A stretch of DNA of 57,635 nucleotides from Candidatus Poribacteria bacterium (GCA_022822085.1 JAJECK010000045.1:1-57635), one strand, 5' to 3'. Positions 36,536-45,825 are shown, counted from the first letter of the stretch. Numbers and translations: made by a program. Notes: generated by a model from the letters alone, not told the origin.

Positions 36536-37054
36536 TCAGTTTTGGCGTGGACGTTGGATGTCCTCTTCACAAATAAGGTCAACGTTAACGCCGTGATTTG
36601 CAAGTACGTTCGTAAATTGTAGCCAACCTCTGTCTATCGCTAATAAAATAGTTGGGGTTTCTCCAGTGTCTCGCTGATGTGCCAGGGCAACAGCGATAAA
36701 TTTCCTATCGTCTGGGTCAAAACCGCATAAGGCATTGTCAGTAGGAAACTCTTCAAAATCGGTACCGTTTCCAGCCAATGACGTGATATGTACTATTTCA
36801 CAGATGTTCGGATTCCCTTGATTTTGCATCAACGTTTTCACAAACAGATCCCCAATCCCTTTTCGGGTGTTCGGTTTTGTATTGTTATCGTACTCCCCAA
36901 GAATTCGCCAACCGTCATCAATAACTACTTTTTCAGGACGAGAGAGAATCTGTTCAAGTCGATCTTGACAGCGTTCTATACATTCAAGTGAGGCATGGGG
37001 TGCCGCGCCATTTGCGATCACAATAACGTTCGTATCTATGATAACAGCGTCCAT
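36536..37054 (-). CDS. PIN-like protein, copy 1
   Basis: 172 residues. N-terminal VIIDTNVIVIANG and the DPDDRKFIAVALAH segment give the acidic pattern of PIN nucleases. It overlaps the upstream ATPase stop by one base (TAATG). A paralogue with the same organisation lies at 38429-38947 (shared LAGNGTDFEEFP, CEEDI). Likely nuclease or toxin component of a two-gene module with the ATPase. Confidence 0.75.
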   Translation of the reverse strand: MDAVIIDTNVIVIANGAAPHASLECIERCQDRLEQILSRPEKVVIDDGWRILGEYDNNTKPNTRKGIGDLFVKTLMQNQGNPNICEIVHITSLAGNGTDFEEFPTDNALCGFDPDDRKFIAVALAHQRDTGETPTILLAIDRGWLQFTNVLANHGVNVDLICEEDIQRPRQN

Positions 37055-38403
37055 TAACCCTCCACATTCTTTCGCCGTTCACTTTGCGCTTTAGTCATTG
37101 CAAATAGGTCTCCCATCTCATTGCCAAAAAAGTTCTCTGGCCAGTTTTCAATGTTACCGTATTTATCTATTTTTAGTCGGTCTCTTTTTGACACGCCTTC
37201 TTCGTTACGACAAAAATAGAGGGCAGTTTTTTCAACGCTGATTTTTTCTTCAGCGATACGCCGCTGCAAGCGATTCAACAAGTGTTCACTATGACTTTCC
37301 ACCAGAATCTGGAGGTTCCGTTCCGCTACAACCTCTATCAGTAGGTCTGCAAGTTGAGATTGAACCATTGGATGCAAGTGAATGCCGGGCTGTTCTAAAA
37401 TTAAGGTTGAACCTTCCGGCGCATAGTAACAAAGCACGAGTACTGGTAAAAATTGGGATAACCCGTAGCCCATGTCTGATAGCGTCACCTTAGCACTGTT
37501 AGGTCCTTTTTGAATAAGCACATCATAGTCTCGATCCGTGCCAGTGCTCGTCCTTTTAATCCGAAAGGAACAAGCAAGATCCATTTCTCGGAGCCACCAA
37601 GAGATTCTCTCCTCAATTGAGATTTTCTGTCCTTTATAAGGTGTCGTTTGTTGATCCACGCGCGCGTTGAGCATTGAGTCAATCATGTATTCACCGTTTT
37701 GTCCCACACTGTCAGGGTTTGTTCCCTCCCAATGATAGTGACGTTGCGGATGGACACGGGTCGGACCAAGATAGTGAACATGATTGAATAGTTTTTCAAA
37801 CAAAGAGGAGAACTCTTTTAAAATTTGCCAAAGTCTAGTAGATTCACGCACTCCATATTTATCAGATATAGGCACTCCATAGCAGTTTTTTATTTCTGTT
37901 GCTGATCCTATTCTTTCGCGACCAAGAAAGACAGCCGATTCGTGAGGAACTATTTCCAAATTGAATGAAGATGTTTGGTAAGAAAAGTCCTCAATATTGA
38001 GTTCTCCTTCTTTTTGCTTTATAACGGTCTTGAAGTTAAAACCCGGTACATTTACCAATGTAAAATTAGGATAATCGTTTGGTTTTTGTATAATGCGAAT
38101 CTTCAAAGGGTCTTGAAACTTACATCCAAACGCCAATTCAAGTGATTCCTCCACATTATGCCCATGAATCACTTCACGGAAATCACCGAGATTGACCCGT
38201 GTGACACTCAAATCTTCGTTCCCAAAGAAAATGACTTCCTCAGTGTTTGAACGTTCTGCAGTCTGCTTAAGCAATAGCAGCATCTGTAACAAACTACTTT
38301 TCCCAGAACTATTTGTCCCGAAAAACCCTGTCAACGGCGCAAGTTTCACCTCACCGCTATCCTTCCACGCCTTGAAGTTTTTCATTCTAATATGTGTAAT
38401 CAT
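37054..38403 (-). CDS. OLD/ABC-type AAA ATPase (DUF3696-like), copy 1
   Basis: 449 residues from ATG 38403 (AAGAGGAAAAG ahead). Walker A GTNSSGKSSLLQM at about residue 27, Walker B-like LILEQPGIHLHP, and the SHSEHLL motif are typical of RecF/OLD-like AAA proteins with DUF3696 tail. Paralogue of the ATPase at 38947-40281. The pair with the PIN-like protein sits between mod and res. Predicted cytoplasmic DNA or RNA sensing ATPase. Confidence 0.85.
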   Translation of the reverse strand: MITHIRMKNFKAWKDSGEVKLAPLTGFFGTNSSGKSSLLQMLLLLKQTAERSNTEEVIFFGNEDLSVTRVNLGDFREVIHGHNVEESLELAFGCKFQDPLKIRIIQKPNDYPNFTLVNVPGFNFKTVIKQKEGELNIEDFSYQTSSFNLEIVPHESAVFLGRERIGSATEIKNCYGVPISDKYGVRESTRLWQILKEFSSLFEKLFNHVHYLGPTRVHPQRHYHWEGTNPDSVGQNGEYMIDSMLNARVDQQTTPYKGQKISIEERISWWLREMDLACSFRIKRTSTGTDRDYDVLIQKGPNSAKVTLSDMGYGLSQFLPVLVLCYYAPEGSTLILEQPGIHLHPMVQSQLADLLIEVVAERNLQILVESHSEHLLNRLQRRIAEEKISVEKTALYFCRNEEGVSKRDRLKIDKYGNIENWPENFFGNEMGDLFAMTKAQSERRKNVEG

Positions 38404-38428
38404 ACTTCTTTTCCTCTTGATATGGACT

Positions 38429-38947
38429 TTAAATGTCCTCTTCACAGATGGAATCAACTTGCACACCGTGGGCGGCAAGGGCATCTGTAAATTTCTCCCA
38501 TCCACTGTCCTCTGCTTTTATGATTGGTGCCTCTTGCCCAAAATCACGCTGATACACAAGTGCAACAGCAACAAATTTTTTGTCTTTTTTGTGGAAATTG
38601 TTTAGTGCCGCGTCATCATTAGGAAATTCCTCAAAGTCAGTACCGTTTCCTGCTAACGGTGTAATTTCAACAGCTATTACAGTTTCGGGATATCCTTTTG
38701 GATTATAGAATCTTCTTTTCAATTCCAGCCAAAACCGATCTCCGAGTCCACGTCCCTTTTCGTTCAGATTGTTTCTGTACTCTTGGATAATTCGTTTCTT
38801 GTCATCAAGTAAAACCATTTCCGGACCTCTGAGAATTTCAGCAAGTCTTGCTCGGCAACGGATAACACATTCCTCTGATGCCTGCGGCGCAGCAGCCTTG
38901 CCATTTGCGACTACCATGACATTCGTATCAATAATAACAGCGTCCAT
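38429..38947 (-). CDS. PIN-like protein, copy 2
   Basis: 172 residues from ATG 38947, overlapping its ATPase gene by the ATGA. DAVIIDTNVMVVANG and KKDKKFVAVALVY match copy 1 in position and spacing. It has a small insertion (about residues 65-80) relative to copy 1. The duplication of the whole two-gene unit, not of one gene, suggests they work as partners. Confidence 0.75.
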   Translation of the reverse strand: MDAVIIDTNVMVVANGKAAAPQASEECVIRCRARLAEILRGPEMVLLDDKKRIIQEYRNNLNEKGRGLGDRFWLELKRRFYNPKGYPETVIAVEITPLAGNGTDFEEFPNDDAALNNFHKKDKKFVAVALVYQRDFGQEAPIIKAEDSGWEKFTDALAAHGVQVDSICEEDI

Positions 38948-40281
38948 CAACCCTCCGTTCCTTTTTCTGCTATGGTTTCGACCTGTTTGTCTGCCATCGC
39001 AAACATATCACCCATTACATCACCGAAGAAGTTCTCTGGCCAGTTCTTGATATCCCCAGATGTTTTATCTACATCTAACTTTTCAATTTCAGAAACGCCT
39101 TCATCGTTCCGACAAAAATAGAATGCAGTCTGATCTGCAGCAATCTTATCTTCGACGATTCGTCTTTGCAAGCGAGTTAACAGATGTTCGCTATGGCTTT
39201 CCACCAGAATCTGCAGGTTCCTTTCGTTGACAACTTCTATCAGTAGGTCCGCAAGCTGGGATTGTACCATCGGATGAAGATGGATACCGGGCTGTTCTAA
39301 AATCAAAGTTGAACCTACTGGTGCATAGTAACAAAGCACTAAAACCGGTAAAAATTGAGATAATCCGTAACCCATGTCAACCAATGTCACTGGTGGACTG
39401 GAGGGGGTTTTTTGAATGCGAACATCATAATCAAGATTATATCCATTATTCTTAGGTTTTAAATTAAAGGCATATGCAAGATCCATTTTTTGGAGCCAGT
39501 CTGATATACGATCTTCAATTAGGACTTTTTCTCCGTCGTAAGTCGTTTTTTGTAGATTTGCACGCGAAACAAGCAAAGCATCAATCATTTTTTCTCCCGA
39601 GTGTCCTACATTTGCAAGCGACTTTTCGTCCCAATGATATTGCCGCTGAGGTTCAGCGCGAATCGGACTAAGGTAATGGACATGAGAAAATTGGTCTTCA
39701 AATCTTGAAACGAGTTTTTCCAAATCTTCCGAATACCTTTGTCTATCAGATACTTGTAACCTATAACAACTTCTCATAATTCTAATTTCCTCACTTTGAC
39801 TCACATAATTTAGCTTACCTTTCTGCCAGTTAATTATTTCAGTTTTATCTGAATTAAGATCGTAACTAACACTTTCAACACGTGGATTCCCACCTGCTTC
39901 TCTAAGACAAGTTTTAAACGTGAAGCCATCAACATTTAACAAACGAGACATGATCGTAGGATAATCATCTATACGCGGAACTCGGATTCGCAAGGGTTCA
40001 TTGAATTTGCACCCAAATTCTAATTTAAGAACTTCCTCATACTTATGCTCATAAATCACTTCTTGAAAGCTGTCGAGATTGACAAGGGAATTTTCATTAC
40101 CGAAGAAGATAACTTCTCTCGTATCCTCTTGCTCCACTGTCTGTTTAAGCAGCAGCAGCATCTGCAACAAACTACTCTTCCCAGAACTATTTGTCCCAAA
40201 AAAGCCTGTCAACGGTGCAAGTTCCACCTCACCGCTATCCTTCCACGACTTAAAGTTTTTCATTCTAATATGTGTAATCAT
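38947..40281 (-). CDS. OLD/ABC-type AAA ATPase (DUF3696-like), copy 2
   Basis: 444 residues from ATG 40281 (GGAGGCAGGAAAA ahead). Near-identical N-terminus to copy 1 (MITHIRMKNFKSWKDSGEV, GTNSSGKSSLLQ) and nearly identical LEQPGIHLHP and ESHSEHLLTRLQRR blocks; the middle diverges. Ends in TGA overlapping the PIN-like ATG. It is 49 bases after mod. Confidence 0.85.
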   Translation of the reverse strand: MITHIRMKNFKSWKDSGEVELAPLTGFFGTNSSGKSSLLQMLLLLKQTVEQEDTREVIFFGNENSLVNLDSFQEVIYEHKYEEVLKLEFGCKFNEPLRIRVPRIDDYPTIMSRLLNVDGFTFKTCLREAGGNPRVESVSYDLNSDKTEIINWQKGKLNYVSQSEEIRIMRSCYRLQVSDRQRYSEDLEKLVSRFEDQFSHVHYLSPIRAEPQRQYHWDEKSLANVGHSGEKMIDALLVSRANLQKTTYDGEKVLIEDRISDWLQKMDLAYAFNLKPKNNGYNLDYDVRIQKTPSSPPVTLVDMGYGLSQFLPVLVLCYYAPVGSTLILEQPGIHLHPMVQSQLADLLIEVVNERNLQILVESHSEHLLTRLQRRIVEDKIAADQTAFYFCRNDEGVSEIEKLDVDKTSGDIKNWPENFFGDVMGDMFAMADKQVETIAEKGTEG

Positions 40282-40330
40282 TTTTCCTGCCTCCATGTTA
40301 ACTATTATACACACTTCACCCTACAAACCG

Positions 40331-43012
40331 CTATACCTTATACTCCTTCATCACCTCATCACCATAATGGTTGATGACCTTCACCGCAATTTTACCAGAA
40401 TCAGGTTTGGCAAACGGGATGCTCTCCGTCCGATACAGTGCTTCCCACGCCTCCTCGTTTATCTCTGAATTCAAAGCCTTCTTAAGCTGCTCGTACGGTT
40501 CACCTTCACCTGTAAAATAGGCATGCCGCACAATAAACGCCTCGCCATTGTAGGCAGTATCAATAAACCAACACGCAATATCGTCAGGTGTATTAGAGCG
40601 GAGTAATCCCTTCCCGGGATCATACACATCTACACCGGAGAGTTTGACAGAGATAGTGTCATCTTTATTGTCCACAATTTCCACGTCCGGTTCTCCGAAC
40701 ACCATGAATAGGTTACCCTCACCCGTGTTTTTGAGTTCTCTCACCATAAGCTCAGGACTAATTTTGACAGGAAGGATCGGAAGATTCCCAATGCGCGTGC
40801 TTTCATCGGCGGTGTAACCTTCAAATGCAAATCCCGCAACAATGAGCAGGTCGTACTTGGAAACTTTGCGCACAGCTTCTTTAGCAGCTTCCCGCATCCA
40901 CTGTTTACCCAAAGTGTCATACTGCGGTCCGATGCTTATAGCAATGTTCTGCGTCCTTTCGTTCTTATCTGTCTGGACACCTTCAGCGTGGAGCCATTCG
41001 CCCGGAAGTTCTTCTAACCAGTCAAAAGTAATGCGGTCCTCCTTAAGGCGATTTTGCACACCTGCTGTTTTGAGATGTTCAAGGATATGTTTATGGTAAT
41101 CTTGCGCAGACTCAGAAGGAACAGATTTTGGCACGGCACTTTCTGCATCGGAGGCGTCCGGTACGAGGTGAGGTGATAAACTCTCTACTGTGAAGGGACC
41201 AGTTACGCGTACTCTTTTTCTATCTTGACGTGGCTGATCATAAAGGGTTTCACTTTTTGCACGTTTAGCAGTTGAGGCATCCATCGCCAATTGGCGTTCA
41301 CGTTTGAGGGTAAGATAGTGTTGATGCAGTTTCTGAAATTCTGGATCCCATGACGAATCAGTTTCGCTTGGCACATCCCACTCTTCCCAATTTTTCCCAA
41401 TATATCTATTCATTTCTGCAAGCAGCGGGTCCAATTTCTCAGCATATTCTGCATGGATGTCGTCAATTTCTGTGTTATTTGCCATGTCTGAAAGACTGAC
41501 ATAAGGTGCTGTTTTATATGAAAAACCTTGCTTGATATCGTCTGCATCTTCAAGGCGATAGTAAGGATATTTGGCAGACATAAGACGGGTACGCGCCAAT
41601 GCAAGAGCTACCTTTGAAGTGTCTATTGTAATCCATCGCCTTCCCCATTCCTCTGCAACATAAGGGGTGGTTCCACTACCACAAGTTGGATCAAGTACGA
41701 GGTCACCAGGATCTGTTGTCATGAGTATGCATCTTTGGATTACTTTAGGATTAGTTTCAACGACATAGGTTTTTCCAGAACGTCCCCCTGCTGTATCTAT
41801 CCAAAGATTGGTAGTAGAACGCCCAGGAGAATCAACAGAATATCGGATATAACGCAGAGATTTTCCAGGAGCATAGAGCCTTCCCTGCTTTGCCAACCTG
41901 TCCAAACCTTCACGACTTGCTGCCCATCCCCTGTCGCTTGTAGGAACAAAAACTTTCCCTTCAAACTCATAAGGATAAGTTGCATCACCAGCAGTTTGTG
42001 ATGTTACTGAATAATCGACAAATCTCCGACTTCCTTCAGGAAGTAAAGAAGGATCTTCCTTTTCTTTTCCCGTCATTCCACGGCGTGTACCATCCGATAA
42101 TTCAACTTTTGCATAAGATTTAAGAAGTGGATCTGCAGAACGTTCATCCCATTCCATATATAGTTGACGGTACTTCATCTGTTCTTTATCTTTTGCATAC
42201 CATAATAGATAATCAAAAACTGAGGATATGGAAGAAGATGAAGTTAATTCACCTCTCGTCCATGCCACAGTAGTAACAGCATTTTCACTACCAAATACCT
42301 CATCTAACACACATCGGACGAGATGAACGTTCTCGTCACTAATTTGGACGAAGATGCTACCTGAATTATTAAGTAGTTCGTACACAACGATAAGTCGGTC
42401 ACGAAGATAGGCGAGATATGAATGAATGCCCAACTCCCATGTATCACGGAATGCTTTAATCTGTTCAGGTTGCGGTGTAACACCTTCTACCTTTGCATCA
42501 TCAACGCTCTGCTTGTGGGTACTAACTTGCCAATTGCTGCTGAATTTAATACCGTAAGGCGGATCAAAAAAGATAGTTTGCACACTATTTTTGAATCCCT
42601 CTTTTTCAGCAAAGGAATTCATCACTGCCAGCGAATCGCCTAAAATAAAGCGGTTATGCCAGTTCTGTTCGTGTTCGTAAAACTCAATTTTCTGTTCAAA
42701 GTCAAGGTCGTTGAACCCTTCAAAGAGACTTAAAGTCTGATCCGATTTCTTATGGTCATGTGCGCGGACTGCTTCAATAATTGCTTGCGGTTGGATATGC
42801 TCCTGAATGTAGATAGGGACAGCTGCCACCTCAAGATCGTCATCGTTCTGTTGATCTTTGCCTTTCCAAACTAATTGCGGGTCAAGGGCAACATCGCGCG
42901 GGTATCGTGTTGGTGCAAAGTCATCGTCTTCGGCAAAGCCGCTTAATTCTTGAGTTGGATTGTTAGGTAGTTTGTCGGAGTGTTCATAATGGTTTATAGG
43001 TTTTTTCGGCAT
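40331..43012 (-). CDS. mod: type III DNA methyltransferase Mod
   Basis: 893 residues from ATG 43012 (GGGAAG ahead). Motif IV FFDPPYGIKF (about residue 150) precedes the AdoMet-binding motif I DPTCGSGTTPY (about 440), the order of beta-class N6-adenine methyltransferases. Mod modifies one strand of an asymmetric site and directs Res. Long N- and C-terminal regions hold target recognition. First gene of a six-gene minus-strand operon ending with res. Confidence 0.93.
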   Translation of the reverse strand: MPKKPINHYEHSDKLPNNPTQELSGFAEDDDFAPTRYPRDVALDPQLVWKGKDQQNDDDLEVAAVPIYIQEHIQPQAIIEAVRAHDHKKSDQTLSLFEGFNDLDFEQKIEFYEHEQNWHNRFILGDSLAVMNSFAEKEGFKNSVQTIFFDPPYGIKFSSNWQVSTHKQSVDDAKVEGVTPQPEQIKAFRDTWELGIHSYLAYLRDRLIVVYELLNNSGSIFVQISDENVHLVRCVLDEVFGSENAVTTVAWTRGELTSSSSISSVFDYLLWYAKDKEQMKYRQLYMEWDERSADPLLKSYAKVELSDGTRRGMTGKEKEDPSLLPEGSRRFVDYSVTSQTAGDATYPYEFEGKVFVPTSDRGWAASREGLDRLAKQGRLYAPGKSLRYIRYSVDSPGRSTTNLWIDTAGGRSGKTYVVETNPKVIQRCILMTTDPGDLVLDPTCGSGTTPYVAEEWGRRWITIDTSKVALALARTRLMSAKYPYYRLEDADDIKQGFSYKTAPYVSLSDMANNTEIDDIHAEYAEKLDPLLAEMNRYIGKNWEEWDVPSETDSSWDPEFQKLHQHYLTLKRERQLAMDASTAKRAKSETLYDQPRQDRKRVRVTGPFTVESLSPHLVPDASDAESAVPKSVPSESAQDYHKHILEHLKTAGVQNRLKEDRITFDWLEELPGEWLHAEGVQTDKNERTQNIAISIGPQYDTLGKQWMREAAKEAVRKVSKYDLLIVAGFAFEGYTADESTRIGNLPILPVKISPELMVRELKNTGEGNLFMVFGEPDVEIVDNKDDTISVKLSGVDVYDPGKGLLRSNTPDDIACWFIDTAYNGEAFIVRHAYFTGEGEPYEQLKKALNSEINEEAWEALYRTESIPFAKPDSGKIAVKVINHYGDEVMKEYKV

Positions 43013-43130
43013 AGACAGTCTTCCCATTTATAAATTCACGATCTAAGTTAACGGAGGTTCCATAAATAAAGTCATAGAAGATTTATCGCGTCTGTTGGAC
43101 AAATTACACGGGTTTTGTAGCACAATCTGT

Positions 43131-43244
43131 CCGAAGATTAAGAAAATAAATCAGTAATGTGGCGAGGTTAGGAAACCTCGCCAGCAGGAGTACAACTGTC
43201 CTCGCCCAGAAGGAAAATTACCCAATTAATAAGTTAATCTTCAT
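43131..43244 (+). mobile_element. 114-bp hairpin MITE, copy A
   Basis: Ends GAAGATTAA / TTAATCTTC, two internal hairpins, the first with core GGCGAGGTTAGGAAACCTCGCC. Flanked by CACAATCTGT on the left and TTAGATTGTG on the right, the same flanks as copy E (56132-56245) but with the interior in opposite orientation. Confidence 0.8.
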
Positions 43245-43302
43245 TTAGATTGTGTCACAAATGGCGCACACTAACAGTTTACGCTACACATTATGGTAGA
43301 TT

Positions 43303-44490
43303 CTAATCAGCAGCAAGGGCAAAAGTTTCAGGGTTTTCCGCTGCAGCATCATAATCATCAATGAGTTTGGTTATACTCGGATTCTTCCCACAAAGCGGGC
43401 AATTCTCATCACGAGGCACTTTCATTTCGCGATAGGTCATACTAAGCGCATCATATAGGATAAGTCTGCCGATAAGCGGTTCACCAATGCCGATAATATA
43501 CTTAATCGCTTCAGTCGCCATCATCACACCAATTACACCTGGGAGCACGCCCAGGACTCCTGCCTCACTTCAGCTTGGTACCATGCCCGGCGGTGGTGGC
43601 GTAGGATACATGCATCGGTAACAGGGCCCTTCATTCGGTTTGAAAAGTGTGACCTGTCCCTCAAACTGGAAAATACTCCCATGCACTACCGGTTTATTCA
43701 TCAACACCGCAGCATCGTTGACGAGGTAACGGGTCGCGAAGTTATCACATCCATCTACGATCAGGTCGTATTCAGAGAAAATCTCCTCCACATTGTCAGC
43801 AGTAAGTCGTAGGTTGTACGGTGTAATCTCAACATCAGGATTAAGAGATTTTATAGTCGTGGTTGCAGACTGAACTTTCGGGGTGCCAACCGCTTCTGTC
43901 CGATGTAATATCTGACGTTGCAGGTTGCTCAATTCCACCACATCTGAGTCTATTATTCCCATGTGACCTATACCTGCGGCACCGAGATATACACCCGCAG
44001 GTGAACCTAATCCACCAGCACCCACAAGTAGCACTTTCGCATCAAGTAACTTTGCTTGCCCGCGTTCACCAACTTCAGTCAGCATAAAATGGCGACTATA
44101 TCTGTCAAGTTGCTCATGCGACATCTCTTTATCTTGTGCGGTTGGGAAACCCGCAGCAGACCAGTCACGGTAGCCCCCAGCCATGGATACGGTATCGGTG
44201 TATCCCATTTCACGGAGTGATTTTGCAGCGAGGAGGGAGCGGAGTCCTGCGGCACAATATACAACTACTTTCTGATCTCGGTCAGGAATAAAATCCTCTA
44301 CAGAAAATTCCAGCATACCGCGAGTTACGTGCACTGCATCGGGGATATACCCCGCGCGATATTCGTCTTCATCACGCACATCTAACAGGACAAAGTCGCT
44401 TCCGTTTTCCTGTTCTTCTTTTACATCAGCGGCTGTGACTTCTGGAATCTCTGTTTTTGCCTCCTCTACGATTTGTCTATACGATTTCAT
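43303..44490 (-). CDS. selenocysteine-containing rhodanese-MoeB/ThiF fusion
   Basis: 395 residues if TGA at 43570-43572 is read as selenocysteine (residue 307). N-terminal rhodanese domain (about 15-118; active Cys79 in VVYCAAGLRS). E1-like domain: AVLVGAGGLGSPAG ATP site, SNLQRQILH, DGCDNFATRYLVND, zinc CxxC in GPCYRCMYP and CPLCGK. The TGA falls in GMVPS-U-SEAGVLGVLPG, where MoeB/ThiF/MOCS3 have the catalytic or acyl-transfer Cys (PSC/LTC-xEAGVLG). No other stop to 43303. RBS TTGGAG. Activates a sulfur-carrier protein C-terminus for molybdopterin, thiamine or tRNA thiolation. Confidence 0.87.
43538..43555 (-). promoter_or_regulatory. candidate bacterial SECIS hairpin (MoeB/ThiF gene)
   Basis: Perfect 6-bp stem CCUGGG / CCCAGG (mRNA positions from 43555-43550 and 43543-43538) with loop CGUGCU. 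The loop starts 20 bases after UGA and has G second, fitting bacterial SECIS rules. Confidence 0.7.
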
Positions 44491-44542
44491 AAATTGTTCT
44501 CCAAAGTTTATGGTTACTTTTTACGTCAAAATAACTACAGTA

Positions 44543-44662
44543 TATCTCATAAATCATAATAGGACACCTTCATCGTCCGGGCGAGGTTCCCTCGTCCCTA
44601 TATAGAAAGGGTTCTTCTAAATGGACGGGGAGACCCCGCCCCTACAAGTGATTTATGAGATA
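44543..44662. mobile_element. 120-bp MITE-like element with TATCTCATAAATCA ends
   Basis: Exact 14-bp inverted repeats TATCTCATAAATCA (44543-44556) and TGATTTATGAGATA (44649-44662). Interior has GC-rich palindromes (GGGCGAGG, GGGGAGACCCCGCCCC type), non-coding. Lies in the 375-base gap between the moeB-type and LamG genes; rest of the gap is the promoter region of the LamG gene. Confidence 0.7.
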
Positions 44663-44802
44663 CGCTCTATATACATGTAATCAACGGTGGTAAAAAAAAC
44701 TCATGGATTCTACTGTAATCCTAAAACGATTATAGCATGATTCTTGTGCCTTGTCAACTCTCTTGGAAATCCAATTTTAACTATCACAAAACTCTAAAAG
44801 CA

Positions 44803-44811
44803 TGCTATAAT
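44803..44811 (+). promoter_or_regulatory. extended -10 promoter of the LamG gene
   Basis: TGCTATAAT (TG extension at 44803-44804, TATAAT 44806-44811), with no clear -35. About 55 bases to the ATG at 44866. Confidence 0.55.
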
Positions 44812-44865
44812 ATCAATACCTCAAAAGAATAAATCCATGTTTACTATGGCAAAGGAGAAATTACA

Positions 44866-45609
44866 ATGTCTAAAGTTTTCTTGGTGTTATTGCTATGCTC
44901 ATTTTTTATCACCAGTTTAAGTATCGCAAATCCAGCTGAGGATGGACTTGTCGGTTACTGGTCTTTTGACGAAGGCGCAGGAAAAACGGCAGCTGATGTT
45001 TCAGGTAATGGTCATGATGGAAAGTTTGCGGGGGCACCAAAATGGGTTGATGGGAAATTCAATGCCGCACTTGAGTTTGATGGAGTAGACGACCACGTTA
45101 AAGTTGCAGATGACAATGCATTAGACCTAACAGATGCAATCACACTGATGGCATGGTTCAACCCAAGTGCTGCCCTGACAAGTCGTCGTATGATGGTCAA
45201 AAACAATTCTATATTTGTTATTTTTGATTTTGGCAATGCCAATAGTGTTGATTTTCTTGTGAAACCTGATAATCTATTTGCTCAATCCAAAACTACAAAT
45301 TGGAAAATTGGTCAATGGTACCACTTCGCAGGAACATTCGATGGTAAAACACTAAGAGTCTATATTGATGGGAATTTAGAAGGGGAAGCACCAAATCCGA
45401 AGCCGATTGCACCATCCAATTTAGAATTGTGGATCGGTGGTGATGATAACGGCCGTCCAACAGACTGGTTTCCCGGAAAAATTGACGAAGTGCGACTCTA
45501 TGACAAGGCCCTAAGCGAAGCAGACATCCGAAGAGTGATGGGGACCCCAGCAGATGTAGAACCGCAAGGAAAACTCACAACAACCTGGGGAAGGATAAAG
45601 TCAAATTAG
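44866..45609 (+). CDS. secreted LamG/concanavalin-like protein
   Basis: 247 residues. Signal peptide MSKVFLVLLLCSFFITSLSI, cleavage near ANPAE. One laminin G-type domain (GLVGYWSFDEGAG, NGHDGKF, DDHVKVAD, ITLMAWFNPS, FAGTFDGKTLRVYIDG, IDEVRLYDKALS). These domains bind carbohydrate. It ends PQGKLTTTWGRIKSN, the tail shared with two propellers in the window. AAAGGAG RBS. Confidence 0.9.
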   Translation: MSKVFLVLLLCSFFITSLSIANPAEDGLVGYWSFDEGAGKTAADVSGNGHDGKFAGAPKWVDGKFNAALEFDGVDDHVKVADDNALDLTDAITLMAWFNPSAALTSRRMMVKNNSIFVIFDFGNANSVDFLVKPDNLFAQSKTTNWKIGQWYHFAGTFDGKTLRVYIDGNLEGEAPNPKPIAPSNLELWIGGDDNGRPTDWFPGKIDEVRLYDKALSEADIRRVMGTPADVEPQGKLTTTWGRIKSN

Positions 45610-45638
45610 AAGTAAAACCGCAGATATTTCACACACAT

Positions 45639-45662
45639 AGGTTCGGTTTCCCAACCGAACCT
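45639..45662. repeat. 10-bp perfect hairpin 3' of the LamG gene
   Basis: AGGTTCGGTT / AACCGAACCT around TCCC. No T-run. Belongs to the type of palindromic payload found in several small repeats here; could stabilise the LamG transcript end. Confidence 0.6.
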
Positions 45663-45667
45663 ACGTT

Positions 45668-45825
45668 TATAGTAGAATCTATAATTACTGGCACACATTT
45701 GTCCCGTCCACTTTCCAGTTGGCACACACACTACTGCACAAACTGGAAAGTTTGTGCTACAGCACAGTCCGGCGGTTTAGGTTTAACGTACCAAAAGTGT
45801 GCATATATTTTTGGATTTTACTATA
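45668..45825. mobile_element. 158-bp element with TATAGTAAAATCC-type ends, payload GTAGCACAAACT palindrome
   Basis: Left TATAGTAGAATC, right GGATTTTACTATA. The middle has a palindrome near TGCACAAACTGGAAAGTTTG. Same ends as 4139-4253, different interior. Confidence 0.65.

Noticed and set aside
43570-43572. General recoding of TGA as Trp or Gly
   Set aside because: TGA acts as normal stop in pdxJ, jag and the ATPase copy 2 gene, where readthrough would run into the next gene.
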